From Bacteroidales bacterium (lineage in GTDB: Bacteria > Bacteroidota > Bacteroidia > Bacteroidales > UBA932): a stretch of 64,000 nt of DNA. Shown piece after piece: positions 48,862 through 57,826 of the stretch. The notes under the pieces are model-generated. The model saw only the letters and a list, made by a program, of their open reading frames with translations. It was not told the DNA's origin and searched no databases. The stretch spans positions 39,838 through 103,837 of the forward strand of contig JAFWPA010000005.1 in NCBI GenBank assembly GCA_017509685.1, in the 5' to 3' direction. How positions within the stretch are numbered: position 1 is the first letter of the stretch; each line of letters opens with the position of its first letter. A program made the position numbers and the translations under genes.

Positions 48862-49727
48862 GCCGGCGGCTGGAAATCATACTGGGGCCTACGGCCGTTG
48901 GGAAAACCGGCTATGCCATCCGTCGCGCCCTGGAAGTGGGTTCTCCCGTCATCTCCTGTGATTCCCGCCAAATCTTTCAAGAATTAAAAATCGGCACTGC
49001 AGCCCCCTCTGATGAGGAAATGGCCGCGGTAAAGCATTACTTTATCCGTTCCATCCCCATCACCCGCAACTACACGGCGGGCATCTATGAAGTGGAGGCC
49101 CTGGACCTGGTGAACCGGCTGTTCGCCGAAGGCCACGAGACCCTGGTGATGTGCGGCGGTTCCATGCTATATATAGATGCCTTCTGCTACGGGCTGGACG
49201 ACTTCCCGGAAGTGCCCCTGCAACTGCGGGAGCACCTGATGGAATGCCTGCGGGACGAAGGCGTGGACGTACTGGCCAGCCAGCTCAAGGAACTGGACCC
49301 CGTTTCCTACGAGCAGCTGGACCTGTCCAACGGCCAGCGCGTAATCCGCGCCCTGGAGGTGAGCCTGTACACGGGCAAGCCTTTCTCTTCCTTCAAGACC
49401 GGCACTTTCAAGGAGCGGGATTTCGAGATAGTGAAAATCGGCCTGGAGCGGCCGCGGGAGCAACTGTATGACCGCATCAACCAGCGCGTGCTCAATATGA
49501 TGAACCAGGGCCTGGAGGCCGAAGCCCGCGCCATGCTGCCCTACCGGGACCTGCCCGCCCTGCAAACCGTGGGCTACCGGGAAATGTTCGAATACTTTGA
49601 CGGCAAGTATGACCTGGACACCACCATCGCCCATATCCAGGCCAACACCCGCCACTACGCCAAACGCCAGTTAACCTGGTGGCGGCGGGACAAGGATATT
49701 CAGTGGATAGAGGCGGAAAGTTGTTGA
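48858..49727 (+). CDS. miaA: tRNA dimethylallyltransferase
   Basis: MiaA adds a dimethylallyl group to A37 of tRNAs that read codons starting with U. The 289 residues start with the P-loop LEIILGPTAVGKTGYAI and contain ISCDSRQIFQELKIGTA, VMCGGSMLYIDAF and NGQRVIRALEV, all family marks. The start codon is GTG, overlapping the upstream stop (GTGA). The C-terminal QTVGYREMFEYFDG and KRQLTWWRRD are also typical. Confidence 0.94.
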   Translation: MSRRLEIILGPTAVGKTGYAIRRALEVGSPVISCDSRQIFQELKIGTAAPSDEEMAAVKHYFIRSIPITRNYTAGIYEVEALDLVNRLFAEGHETLVMCGGSMLYIDAFCYGLDDFPEVPLQLREHLMECLRDEGVDVLASQLKELDPVSYEQLDLSNGQRVIRALEVSLYTGKPFSSFKTGTFKERDFEIVKIGLERPREQLYDRINQRVLNMMNQGLEAEARAMLPYRDLPALQTVGYREMFEYFDGKYDLDTTIAHIQANTRHYAKRQLTWWRRDKDIQWIEAESC

Positions 49728-49754
49728 TATATTCAACAATAATTCGTAACTTTC
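49721..49754 (+). promoter_or_regulatory. serC promoter overlapped by a palindrome
   Basis: TTGTTGA-TATAT-TCAACAA (49721-49739) is a perfect 7-bp inverted repeat around a five-base centre. It covers the TTG (49724-49726) that stands 20 bases before TAACTTTC (49747-49754), the -7 box 46 bases from the serC ATG. A bound protein there would control serine synthesis. Confidence 0.5.
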
Positions 49755-49800
49755 GAAACTAAAACTAAAACAAGTATTATACTTAATAACCGATATTATC

Positions 49801-50877
49801 ATGTCCAAAAAAGTTCATGTTTTTAATGCCGGCCCCTGCCTGCTGCCGCAGGTGGCCATTGACAATGCCATCGCTGCCTTGAAGGATTTCAGCGGCACCG
49901 GTATCTCCGTCCTGTCCATTTCCCACCGTACCAAGGAGTGGGACGCCGTGATGGATGAATGCCGTGCCCTGTGGAAGGAACTCCTTCACATTCCGGATAC
50001 CCACGAGGTTGTGTTCCTGGGCGGCGGCGCCTCCCTCCAGTTCCTCTATGTAGCCATGAACTACCTGGAGAAGAAGGCCGCCTATCTGGACACCGGCGTA
50101 TGGGCCCACAAGGCACTGGTAGAGGCTCAGGGCATCGGCGAGGCCTATGCCATCGCCTGCTCCAAGGACAAGAACTACAGCTATATTCCCAAGGGCTTCG
50201 AAATTCCCGCAGACCTTGATTACCTCCATATCACCACCAACAACACCATCTATGGTACGGAAATCAAGACGGACATCGACTGCCCCTGCCCCCTCATCGC
50301 CGATATGTCTTCGGACATCATGTCCCGCCCGGTGGACGTGAGCAAGTACACCCTCATCTACGGTGGCGCCCAGAAGAACGTGGGCCCTGCCGGCGTCATC
50401 TTCGCCATCATCAAGAAGGACGCCCTGGGCAAGGTTACGCGTCACCTTCCCACCATGCTGGACTACCGCACCCATATTGACAAACTCTCTATGTTCAACA
50501 CCCCTCCCGTATTCAACATCTTCGTGATGAACGAGACCCTCAAGTGGATCAAGAGCGTGGGCGGCGTAGAGGCCATCCAGAAGATCAACCAGAAGAAGGC
50601 CGACCTCCTCTATGGAGAAATTGACCGCAACTCCCTGTTCGTGGGCACCGCCGCCAAGGAAGACCGTTCCCTCATGAACGTGTGCTTCGTGATGGCTCCC
50701 GGCAAGGAAGACCTGCAGGACGAATTCTTCGCCTTTGCCAAGGAACGCGGCATGGTGGGCATCAAGGGCCACCGCAGCGTGGGCGGTTTCCGCGCCTCCC
50801 TGTACAACGCCTGCACCGTAGAGGATGTCCAGGCTCTGGTAGACTGCATGCAGGAATTTGAAAAACTGAAGAAGTAA
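49801..50877 (+). CDS. serC: Phosphoserine aminotransferase
   Basis: PLP enzyme for the second step of serine synthesis, 3-phosphohydroxypyruvate to phosphoserine; also used in vitamin B6 synthesis. The 358 residues begin [13 protein letters not shown], contain [12 protein letters not shown], and the PLP Lys sits in [14 protein letters not shown] (about residue 192). It is the first gene of a serine unit and its stop overlaps the serA start (TAATG). Confidence 0.96.
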   Translation: MSKKVHVFNAGPCLLPQVAIDNAIAALKDFSGTGISVLSISHRTKEWDAVMDECRALWKELLHIPDTHEVVFLGGGASLQFLYVAMNYLEKKAAYLDTGVWAHKALVEAQGIGEAYAIACSKDKNYSYIPKGFEIPADLDYLHITTNNTIYGTEIKTDIDCPCPLIADMSSDIMSRPVDVSKYTLIYGGAQKNVGPAGVIFAIIKKDALGKVTRHLPTMLDYRTHIDKLSMFNTPPVFNIFVMNETLKWIKSVGGVEAIQKINQKKADLLYGEIDRNSLFVGTAAKEDRSLMNVCFVMAPGKEDLQDEFFAFAKERGMVGIKGHRSVGGFRASLYNACTVEDVQALVDCMQEFEKLKK

Positions 50878-51797
50878 TGAAGGTCTTATTAGCGACCCAG
50901 AAGCCTTTCGCCGCCAAGGCCGTGGAAGGCATTGTGAATATCCTTACCGAAGGCGGTCACCAGGTGGTGAAACTGGAGAAGTATGCCGAGCAGGCAGACC
51001 TGGTGAAGGCCGTGGCCGATGCCGAAGCCATCATCATCCGCTCCGACAAAGTGACCGAGGAAGTGATGGCCGCCGCCCCCAAGCTCAAGATTGTGGTGCG
51101 CGCCGGCGCCGGCTTCGACAACGTGGACCTGGAAGCCGCCACCAAACGCGGCATCGTGGTGATGAACACCCCCGGCCAGAACTCCAACGCCGTGGCCGAA
51201 CTGGCCCTGGGCCTGATGATCTTCATGGCCCGCACCCAGTTCACCCCCGCCACCGGCAGTGAGCTGCAGGGCAAGCGCCTGGGCGTACAGGCTTACGGCA
51301 ACGTGGGCCGTCTCGTCGGCCAGAAGGCCAAGGCCCTGGGCATGGAAATCTGCGCCCTGGACCCCTTCCTCACCGACGAACAGATCATTGCCGGCGGTGC
51401 CCAGCCCGTCCATTCCGTGGAAGAGCTTTACGCATCGGCCGACTATCTTTCCATCCACATCCCCGCCCTCCCCTCTACCATCGGCAGCATCAATTACGAC
51501 CTCATCACCAAGATGCCCAAGGGCGCTACCCTGGTGAACACCGCCCGCAAGGAGGTGATTGACGAGGCCGGCCTGATGAAGGCCCTGGAGGAGCGCGAGG
51601 ACCTCAAGTATGTGACCGACGTGATGCCCGACAACTACGCCGCCCTGCAGGAGAAGTTCGGCCTGCGCGTCTTCGCCACGCCCAAGAAGATGGGTGCCCA
51701 GACCGCCGAAGCCAATGTGAACGCCGGCCTGGCCGCCGCCCGTCAGATTGTGGATTTCTTTGCCACCGGTAACCGTAAATTCCAAGTCAACAAATAA
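50877..51797 (+). CDS. serA: D-3-phosphoglycerate dehydrogenase (short type)
   Basis: First committed step of serine synthesis, with NAD. The 306 residues lack an ACT regulatory domain. The nucleotide-binding region is GVQAYGNVGRLVGQKAKALG, and VRAGAGFDNVDLEAA holds the active-site Arg-type region. Where most D-2-hydroxyacid dehydrogenases have the catalytic His there is TPKKMGAQTAEAN, with Lys at that place; such short Lys-type enzymes are known in Bacteroidota and Entamoeba. Lies between serC and DUF1015. Confidence 0.92.
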   Translation: MKVLLATQKPFAAKAVEGIVNILTEGGHQVVKLEKYAEQADLVKAVADAEAIIIRSDKVTEEVMAAAPKLKIVVRAGAGFDNVDLEAATKRGIVVMNTPGQNSNAVAELALGLMIFMARTQFTPATGSELQGKRLGVQAYGNVGRLVGQKAKALGMEICALDPFLTDEQIIAGGAQPVHSVEELYASADYLSIHIPALPSTIGSINYDLITKMPKGATLVNTARKEVIDEAGLMKALEEREDLKYVTDVMPDNYAALQEKFGLRVFATPKKMGAQTAEANVNAGLAAARQIVDFFATGNRKFQVNK

Positions 51798-51798
51798 T

Positions 51799-53097
51799 AT
51801 GGTAAGAGTAAAACCCTTTGCGGCTATCCGCCCGCCCAAGAACCTGGTGACCGAAGTTGCGGCACCCCCGTACGACGTCCTCAACAGCGAGGAAGCCCTG
51901 GCCATGGCCGGAGAAAAAAGCCTCCTGCACATTACCAAGCCGGAGATTGACTTCAAGCCCATCGCCGGAGAACACGAGCAGCGCACCTATGACAAAGCCG
52001 TAGAGAATTTCAAGGCTTGGAAGGAAAGGGGCTGGCTGGTCCGTGAGGACAAGGAGAAGTACTATGTGTATGCCCAGACCATGGGCAACCGCACCCAGTA
52101 CGGCATTGTCCTCTGCGCCCACACCGACGACTACGCCAACGGCATCATCAAGAAGCACGAGCTAACCCTCAAGCCCAAGGAAGATGACCGCATGGTGCAC
52201 GTGCGCATCCAGAACGCCAACATCGAACCCGTCTTCTTCGCCTTCAAGGATCACAAGGAGCTGGGCGACATCATCGCCAAAACCGCCGCCGGTGAGCCCG
52301 AGTACAAGTTTACCGACGAGAATAACTTCACCCACACCTTCTGGGTCATCGACGACGACGCCACCATCGCCCGCATCACCGAAATCTTCACCAAGGACAT
52401 CGACGCCTTCTATGTGGCCGACGGTCACCACCGCACCGCCGCCGCCGCACGCGTGGGCGCCGAGAAGAAGGCCGCTAATCCCCATCACACCGGCAACGAG
52501 GAGTACAACTACTTCATGGCCGTCTGCTTCCCGCAGAGCCACCTGGCCATCATCGACTACAACCGCGTGGTGAAGGACCTGAACGGACTGACCACCAAAG
52601 AGTTCTTCAAAGCCCTGGAAGAGGATTTCATCATTGAATGCAAGTGCGACTGCACCAAGGACGGCGGTAAGTGCGACTGCGAATATCCCTGCCACTGCAA
52701 GTGCTCCGAGATTTACCATCCCAGCGGTCTGCACAACTTCTCCATGTACATCGAAGGCGTATGGTACAGCCTCACCGCCAAGCCCGGCCGTTACAACGAC
52801 AACGACCCTATCGGCGTGCTGGATGTAACCATCTTGAGCAACCTTGTCCTGGACAAGATCCTGGGCATCAAGGACCTTCGCACAGACAAGCGCATCGACT
52901 TCGTGGGTGGTATCCGCGGCCTGGGAGAACTCTCCCGCCGCGTGGATTCCGGCGAGATGAAAGTGGCCTTTGCCCTGTATCCCGTGTCCATGGACCAGCT
53001 CATGAGCATTGCCGACACCGGCAACATCATGCCTCCCAAGACCACCTGGTTTGAGCCCAAACTCCGCAGCGGCTTAGCTATTCACTCGCTGGACTAG
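51799..53097 (+). CDS. DUF1015 protein of the serine operon with Cys-rich insertion
   Basis: A 432-residue DUF1015 protein; the family is commonly encoded with serA and serC and is related to ParB-like kinase folds, so a serine-kinase or regulatory role has been suggested. Typical text: RVKPFAAIRPPKNLV, PPYDVLNSEEA, VADGHHRTAAAARVG, FVGGIRGLGELSRRVDSGEM. Residues 281-302 hold eight Cys (281, 283, 285, 292, 294, 298, 300, 302), a stretch I do not expect in other members. The start at 51799, one base after serA, is preferred to an upstream extension within serA. Confidence 0.85.
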   Translation: MVRVKPFAAIRPPKNLVTEVAAPPYDVLNSEEALAMAGEKSLLHITKPEIDFKPIAGEHEQRTYDKAVENFKAWKERGWLVREDKEKYYVYAQTMGNRTQYGIVLCAHTDDYANGIIKKHELTLKPKEDDRMVHVRIQNANIEPVFFAFKDHKELGDIIAKTAAGEPEYKFTDENNFTHTFWVIDDDATIARITEIFTKDIDAFYVADGHHRTAAAARVGAEKKAANPHHTGNEEYNYFMAVCFPQSHLAIIDYNRVVKDLNGLTTKEFFKALEEDFIIECKCDCTKDGGKCDCEYPCHCKCSEIYHPSGLHNFSMYIEGVWYSLTAKPGRYNDNDPIGVLDVTILSNLVLDKILGIKDLRTDKRIDFVGGIRGLGELSRRVDSGEMKVAFALYPVSMDQLMSIADTGNIMPPKTTWFEPKLRSGLAIHSLD

Positions 53098-53101
53098 AAC
53101 G

Positions 53102-53207
53102 TCCCGTAACGAACTTTGGCTTCAAAACTCGTAATGCCAGGACCCCCGGGTCTTGGCATTACGGATTTTGGGCGGTTTTCTCGTTACGGGAAGTTCCAGA
53201 AGCCAAA
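53102..53207. repeat. Nested palindromic element between the DUF1015 gene and sdaA
   Basis: Outer arms TCCCGTAACGA (53102-53112) and TCGTTACGGGA (53181-53191) are perfect. An inner 15-bp stem with one GU pair spans 53131-53162 (GTAATGCCA...TGGCATTAC). A further pair, TTTGGCTTC (53115-53123) and GAAGCCAAA (53199-53207), competes with the outer stem. No T run follows, so it is not a standard terminator. Confidence 0.7.
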
Positions 53208-53216
53208 AATAATCAG

Positions 53217-53224
53217 TACCTTTG
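53217..53224 (+). promoter_or_regulatory. -7 box of sdaA
   Basis: TACCTTTG, 20 bases before the ATG at 53245; the -33 region is weak and lies within the palindromic element. Confidence 0.5.
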
Positions 53225-53244
53225 CGGCCACAAATGAGTTGGTT

Positions 53245-54453
53245 ATGTATTCTCTCCGTGAACTATATAAAATAGGTAAGGGCCCCTCTTCGTCTCACAC
53301 CATGGGCCCGTTCCGCGCCGCACAGATGTTTGCGGCCCGCCATCCCGAAGCCGCCCGTTTCGAGGTAACCCTCTATGGTTCCCTGGCCGCTACCGGCAAG
53401 GGCCATATGACCGACGCCGCCATTGTGCAGGCACTGGGTCCCACGGCCCCCGTCACCCTTCGTTGGGAACCGTCCCGTTTCCTGGATTACCACCCCAACG
53501 GTATGGTGTTCAAGTCCCTGGGGCTGGACGACGTCCCCACGGACGAATGGACCGTCTATTCCATCGGCGGAGGCGCGCTTTCCGAAGGAGAGGGCAAGGA
53601 ACTGAGCCACTCCGGAGAGTTATACCAGATGAACACGTTCTCGGAGATTATTGACTGGTGCGACAAGAACGGCCGGCAAATCTGGGAGTATGTAGACCAG
53701 TGCGAAGGCCCCGGTATCTGGGACTATCTCCAGGAAATCTGGGAAGCCATGAAAGCTTCCGTAGAGCGGGGACTGGATGCCGAAGGCCGCCTGCCTGGCC
53801 CGCTGAACCTCACCCGCAAAGCCGCCGTTTACCATGTGAAGGCCCTGGGTTATCAGCCCAACCTGCGTTCCCGCGGTCTTGTCTTCGCCTATGCCCTGGC
53901 GGTGAGCGAGGAAAACGCTTCGGGCGGAATGATTGTGACGACCCCCACCTGCGGCTCCTCCGGCGTCATTCCCGGGGTGCTGTATCACCTGGCTAAGGGA
54001 CACGCCTTTTCCGACATCCGCATCAAGCACGCCCTGGCCACCGCCGGTATCATCGGCAACGTGGTCAAACACAACGCCTCCATCTCCGGCGCCGAGGTTG
54101 GCTGTCAGGGAGAGGTGGGCGTGGCCTGCGCTATGGCATCGGCCGCTGCCTGCCAGCTCTTCGGCGGCAGCCCATACCAGATTGAATATGCGGCCGAAAT
54201 GGGCCTGGAGCATCACCTGGGCATGACCTGCGACCCCGTGTGCGGCCTGGTGCAGATCCCCTGCATCGAGCGCAACGCCTTTGCTGCCTGCCGCGCCCTG
54301 GACGCCAACATCTATTCCACCTTCTCCGACGGCCGTCACCGCATCTCCTTCGACCACGTGGTGGATGTGATGAAGCGCACCGGCAAGGACCTTCCGTCCC
54401 TGTACAAGGAAACATCGGCCGGTGGTCTGGCGCTCAACTACAAGCAGAAATAA
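53245..54453 (+). CDS. sdaA: L-serine dehydratase (iron-sulfur type, single chain)
   Basis: It deaminates L-serine to pyruvate and ammonia with a [4Fe-4S] cluster. The 402 residues start YSLRELYKIGKGPSSSHTMGP (beta-subunit domain) and continue with the alpha domain: TTPTCGSSGVIPG, GAEVGCQGEVGVACAMASA and GMTCDPVCGLVQIPCIERN, holding the cluster Cys residues. The ATG at 53245 gives exactly the family N-terminus; a longer frame would read through the palindrome and promoter. Placing a serine-degrading gene right after serine-making genes suggests opposed regulation. Confidence 0.95.
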   Translation: MYSLRELYKIGKGPSSSHTMGPFRAAQMFAARHPEAARFEVTLYGSLAATGKGHMTDAAIVQALGPTAPVTLRWEPSRFLDYHPNGMVFKSLGLDDVPTDEWTVYSIGGGALSEGEGKELSHSGELYQMNTFSEIIDWCDKNGRQIWEYVDQCEGPGIWDYLQEIWEAMKASVERGLDAEGRLPGPLNLTRKAAVYHVKALGYQPNLRSRGLVFAYALAVSEENASGGMIVTTPTCGSSGVIPGVLYHLAKGHAFSDIRIKHALATAGIIGNVVKHNASISGAEVGCQGEVGVACAMASAAACQLFGGSPYQIEYAAEMGLEHHLGMTCDPVCGLVQIPCIERNAFAACRALDANIYSTFSDGRHRISFDHVVDVMKRTGKDLPSLYKETSAGGLALNYKQK

Positions 54454-54983
54454 TGAAGGACCGCAAGCTCCTCAATATTGAACTGGGCCGCATTACGGCC
54501 GATGAATACCGCAACGCCCGCCCCGAAAGCGGCGTGGTGCTGGTGCTGGACAACATCCGCAGCGCGCATAACGTGGGCAGCGCCTTCCGTACGGCCGATG
54601 CCTTCGGCGTGGACAAAATCTACCTGGGCGGCATCTGCCCCGTCCCGCCGTCCCCCGAACTGCACAAAGTGGCCCTGGGCGCCGAGGAAGTGGTTCCCTT
54701 CGAACAGGTGCAGGATGTGGTTTCGCTGGTGAAGCGCCTGCAGGCCGACGGTTACCAGGTTGTGGCCGTTGAGCAAACGGTGAACTCCGTAAAACTGGAT
54801 ACGTTCCAGCGGAAGCCCGGCCAGAAGTACGCCCTGGTTTTTGGAAACGAAGTCGCAGGCGTACAACAGGAAGTTGTAGACGCCTGCGATTTCTCATTGG
54901 AAATCCCTCAGCAAGGCACCAAACACTCCCTGAACGTATCCGTTTCCATCGGTGTAGTTATGTGGGCCGTGGTAAGTAAGTAA
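54453..54983 (+). CDS. SpoU/TrmH family RNA methyltransferase
   Basis: A 176-residue SPOUT-class 2'-O-methyltransferase. Motif 1 is VLVLDNIRSAHNVGSAFRTADAFG, motif 2 ALVFGNEVAGV, motif 3 GTKHSLNVSVSIGVVMW; the knot-forming order is intact. The RNA target (tRNA G18 or rRNA) cannot be decided. Its start overlaps the sdaA stop (TAATG). A longer frame beginning inside sdaA at 54240 is rejected because homology starts at MKDRKLLNIEL. Confidence 0.88.
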   Translation: MKDRKLLNIELGRITADEYRNARPESGVVLVLDNIRSAHNVGSAFRTADAFGVDKIYLGGICPVPPSPELHKVALGAEEVVPFEQVQDVVSLVKRLQADGYQVVAVEQTVNSVKLDTFQRKPGQKYALVFGNEVAGVQQEVVDACDFSLEIPQQGTKHSLNVSVSIGVVMWAVVSK

Positions 54984-55009
54984 CTCATTTTAAATGACTT
55001 ATATATCCG

Positions 55010-55041
55010 ACGGGTGCACCGGCAAGTGCACCCGTTTGTTT
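55010..55041 (+). terminator. Terminator after the methyltransferase gene
   Basis: ACGGGTGCAC pairs perfectly with GTGCACCCGT around a six-base loop, followed by a T-rich stretch. Confidence 0.78.
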
Positions 55042-55118
55042 ATAATATCCTTATAATCAAAAACTTACACGTCACGCCTTTTATTGCCAGAAGGTATGGA
55101 AAAACGGCGAAAAAAAGT

Positions 55119-55126
55119 TATCTTTG
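55119..55126 (+). promoter_or_regulatory. -7 box of glyA
   Basis: TATCTTTG, 25 bases before the ATG at 55152. Confidence 0.55.
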
Positions 55127-55151
55127 TAAGACTATTACAAATAACCTTTCT

Positions 55152-56495
55152 ATGAAAAAAGACATTCAGATTTTTGATCTGATCAAAAAGGAGCAGGAAC
55201 GCCAGAGCGCGGGCCTGGAACTTATCGCATCCGAAAACTATGTATCCGACCAGGTGCTGGAAGCCATGGGCTCCGTGTGCACCAACAAATACGCCGAAGG
55301 CTATCCCGGCAAGCGCTACTATGGCGGCTGTGAGGTAGTGGACCAGATTGAGCAGCTGGCCATCGACCGCCTTTGCAAGCTGTTCGACGCCGAATACGCC
55401 AATGTGCAGCCGCACTCCGGCGCCCAGGCCAACATGGCCGTGACTATGGCCATCCTCAAGCCCGGAGATACCTTCATGGGCCTGGACCTGAGTATGGGCG
55501 GCCACCTCACCCACGGCTCCCCCGTGAACGCCAGCGGCATCCTGTATCATCCCGTGGCCTACGGCCTCAACCCCGAAACCGGCCGCGTAGACTACGACGA
55601 AATGGAGCGCAAGGCCCTGGAATGCAAGCCCAAACTCATCATCGGCGGAGCATCGGCCTACTCCCGCGAGTGGGACTATGAGCGCATGAGAGCCATCGCC
55701 GACAAAGTGGGCGCCATCCTGTGGATTGACATGGCCCACACCGCCGGCCTCATCGCCGCGGGTCTCCTGAAGAACCCCGTCAAATACGCGCACATCGTCA
55801 CCTCCACCACCCACAAGACGCTCCGCGGTCCCCGCGGCGGCATCATCCTCATGGGCAAGGACTTCCCCAACCCCTGGGGCCTCACCACGCCCAAGGGCGA
55901 AGTGAAGATGATGAGCGCCATCCTCAATTCCAGCGTATTCCCGGGCATCCAGGGCGGTCCGCTGGAGCACGTGATTGCCGCCAAGGCCGTGGCCTTCTAC
56001 GAGGCCTCCCAGCCGGAATACGTGGAGTACCAGAAGATGGTAGTGGCCAACGCCGCCGCCATGTGCAAGGCCTTCATAGAAAAAGGTTATAAAATCATCT
56101 CCGACGGCACGGACAACCACCTGATGCTCATCGACCTCCGTCCCAAGTTCCCGGACCTCACGGGCCGTATGGCCGAAAAGGAACTGGTGCGGGCCGATAT
56201 CACCGTGAACAAGAACATGGTTCCCTTCGACAGCCGCAGCGCTTTTGCCACCAGCGGCCTGCGCGTGGGCACCCCGGCCATCACCTCCCGCGGCTTCGAA
56301 GAGAAGGACATGGCGCAGATTGTGGAGCTGATAGACACCGTGCTGGCATCGGCCAATTCCAACGCCGAGGCCCTGGCCGCCAAGGAGCCCACGGAGCAGC
56401 AGCTGGCCCAGCGCATCGCCCATAAACTCATCCTGGACGAAGTCAAACGCAAGGTGCACATGATGACCGGCGGCCGTCCGCTTAACCGTTATTAG
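55152..56495 (+). CDS. glyA: Serine hydroxymethyltransferase
   Basis: PLP enzyme that turns serine and tetrahydrofolate into glycine and methylene-tetrahydrofolate. The 447 residues include [42 protein letters not shown] and the PLP Lys in [15 protein letters not shown] (about residue 233). The start at 55152 follows the promoter; an upstream in-frame extension is rejected. It belongs by theme to the serine group but has its own promoter. Confidence 0.96.
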   Translation: MKKDIQIFDLIKKEQERQSAGLELIASENYVSDQVLEAMGSVCTNKYAEGYPGKRYYGGCEVVDQIEQLAIDRLCKLFDAEYANVQPHSGAQANMAVTMAILKPGDTFMGLDLSMGGHLTHGSPVNASGILYHPVAYGLNPETGRVDYDEMERKALECKPKLIIGGASAYSREWDYERMRAIADKVGAILWIDMAHTAGLIAAGLLKNPVKYAHIVTSTTHKTLRGPRGGIILMGKDFPNPWGLTTPKGEVKMMSAILNSSVFPGIQGGPLEHVIAAKAVAFYEASQPEYVEYQKMVVANAAAMCKAFIEKGYKIISDGTDNHLMLIDLRPKFPDLTGRMAEKELVRADITVNKNMVPFDSRSAFATSGLRVGTPAITSRGFEEKDMAQIVELIDTVLASANSNAEALAAKEPTEQQLAQRIAHKLILDEVKRKVHMMTGGRPLNRY

Positions 56496-56499
56496 TTGT

Positions 56500-57825
56500 A
56501 TGAAAAAGTTCCTCCTGCCGGCGCTGGCCGCCGTTGTCCTTGCCTGTTCCCCCGGAGCCAAGGCCGATCCTGAGATTCCGTTCGTGGACCCCAGCGAAAA
56601 GACCGATCCCACCCCCGCAGAACAGCCTTCGGTGACTACCGGAGACGCGACAAACATCACCAGCACCGCCGCCAAGATTGCCAACAAGTACTCCGGGGCA
56701 CCCTCTTCCGGAGCCTATGACCGCGGTGTCTATTATGGGACATCGGCCGATGCCCTCACGCAGCAGGTGGGACTGAACAGCAACAAGGGCACCTCCGGCA
56801 CGTTCAACGTGCAGCTGGTGAGCCTGGAACCCGCCACCACCTATTACTACCAGGCCTACATCACCATCTGGAGCGCCGATGCCAACAAGTACGTGGACGT
56901 GCTGGGCACCGTGAAGAGCTTCACCACCGAAGACGGCTCCGGTTCCGGCGGCGGTGAAAGTGGTTCCGTGGCCGGCCTTCAGTATCTGGGCTGCTATGAG
57001 ATGCCCGCCATCGACCTCAAGAACCGGAACGCCTGCAGCGGCTCCGGCCCCGAAACCTGGGGCACCACCCCGTGGTTCAACTATCTCACGGGCAACGACA
57101 ACCAGATGGTGGTAACGCACACCTATCCCTATAACGGCAAACAGTACCGCAACTGGACCGCCCTCATCGACAAGGATAAGAAGTCGCCCCTCTGGACCGC
57201 CTTCGTAATGCAGAAGGACGCCTATCCCGACAACGGCATCGGCCGTGTTGGCAACTGGACCTACGGCAACGAAGGCCAGAGCAACACCGATCCCGGCATT
57301 CCCGCCGACTGGCAGAAGAGCGTGGCCAGTTCCACCCACAGCCGCGGCCACCACGTGGCCTCCGACTACCGCCAGGCCTGCTCAGACGCCAACTGGCAAA
57401 CCTTCTACTGGACCAACCAGAGCCTGCAGTTCCAGAACGGCTTCAACAGCGGCGTATGGAGTTCCCTGGAACAGGCCGTTGTTTCTAACGCCCCCAGCGG
57501 GCGCGACACGACGTATGTAGTAGTAGGTATTCTGTTCGAAGACCCCAACAACTACATCACCACCAATCAGGGCACCACGGAACTGGCCCCCAGCCACTTC
57601 TACAAGTGCCTGATGAAATGCAGCTTCGACGCCTCCGGCACCATGACCGGCGCCAAGGGCTGCGCCTACCTCTTCGAGAACAAGACCTATCCCAACAAGG
57701 AAGCCTACAACAACCACCTTACCACCATCGACGCCATTGAACAGCGCTCCGGCTGGGACTTCTACACCAACGTCCCCGAGCAGCTCCAAGCTACCGCCGA
57801 AGCCCAAAGCAACGCCCTCTGGTAG
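56500..57825 (+). CDS. Secreted DNA/RNA non-specific endonuclease lipoprotein
   Basis: A 441-residue lipoprotein (lipobox VLAC). Residues 40-145 form a fibronectin III-like domain (LEPATTYYYQAYI), followed by a Gly/Ser linker and a C-terminal nuclease of the NUC1/NucA type: SRGHHVASDYRQAC is the catalytic His motif (family form DRGH), and QNGFNSGVWSSLEQAV carries the metal-binding Asn region. It would cut DNA or RNA at the cell surface, supplying nucleotides. It lies four bases after glyA, although function seems unrelated. Confidence 0.85.
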   Translation: MKKFLLPALAAVVLACSPGAKADPEIPFVDPSEKTDPTPAEQPSVTTGDATNITSTAAKIANKYSGAPSSGAYDRGVYYGTSADALTQQVGLNSNKGTSGTFNVQLVSLEPATTYYYQAYITIWSADANKYVDVLGTVKSFTTEDGSGSGGGESGSVAGLQYLGCYEMPAIDLKNRNACSGSGPETWGTTPWFNYLTGNDNQMVVTHTYPYNGKQYRNWTALIDKDKKSPLWTAFVMQKDAYPDNGIGRVGNWTYGNEGQSNTDPGIPADWQKSVASSTHSRGHHVASDYRQACSDANWQTFYWTNQSLQFQNGFNSGVWSSLEQAVVSNAPSGRDTTYVVVGILFEDPNNYITTNQGTTELAPSHFYKCLMKCSFDASGTMTGAKGCAYLFENKTYPNKEAYNNHLTTIDAIEQRSGWDFYTNVPEQLQATAEAQSNALW

Positions 57826-57826
57826 G

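Noticed and set aside
53116-53244. N-terminal extension of sdaA
   Set aside because: It would translate the palindromic element and the promoter; the family N-terminus begins at 53245.
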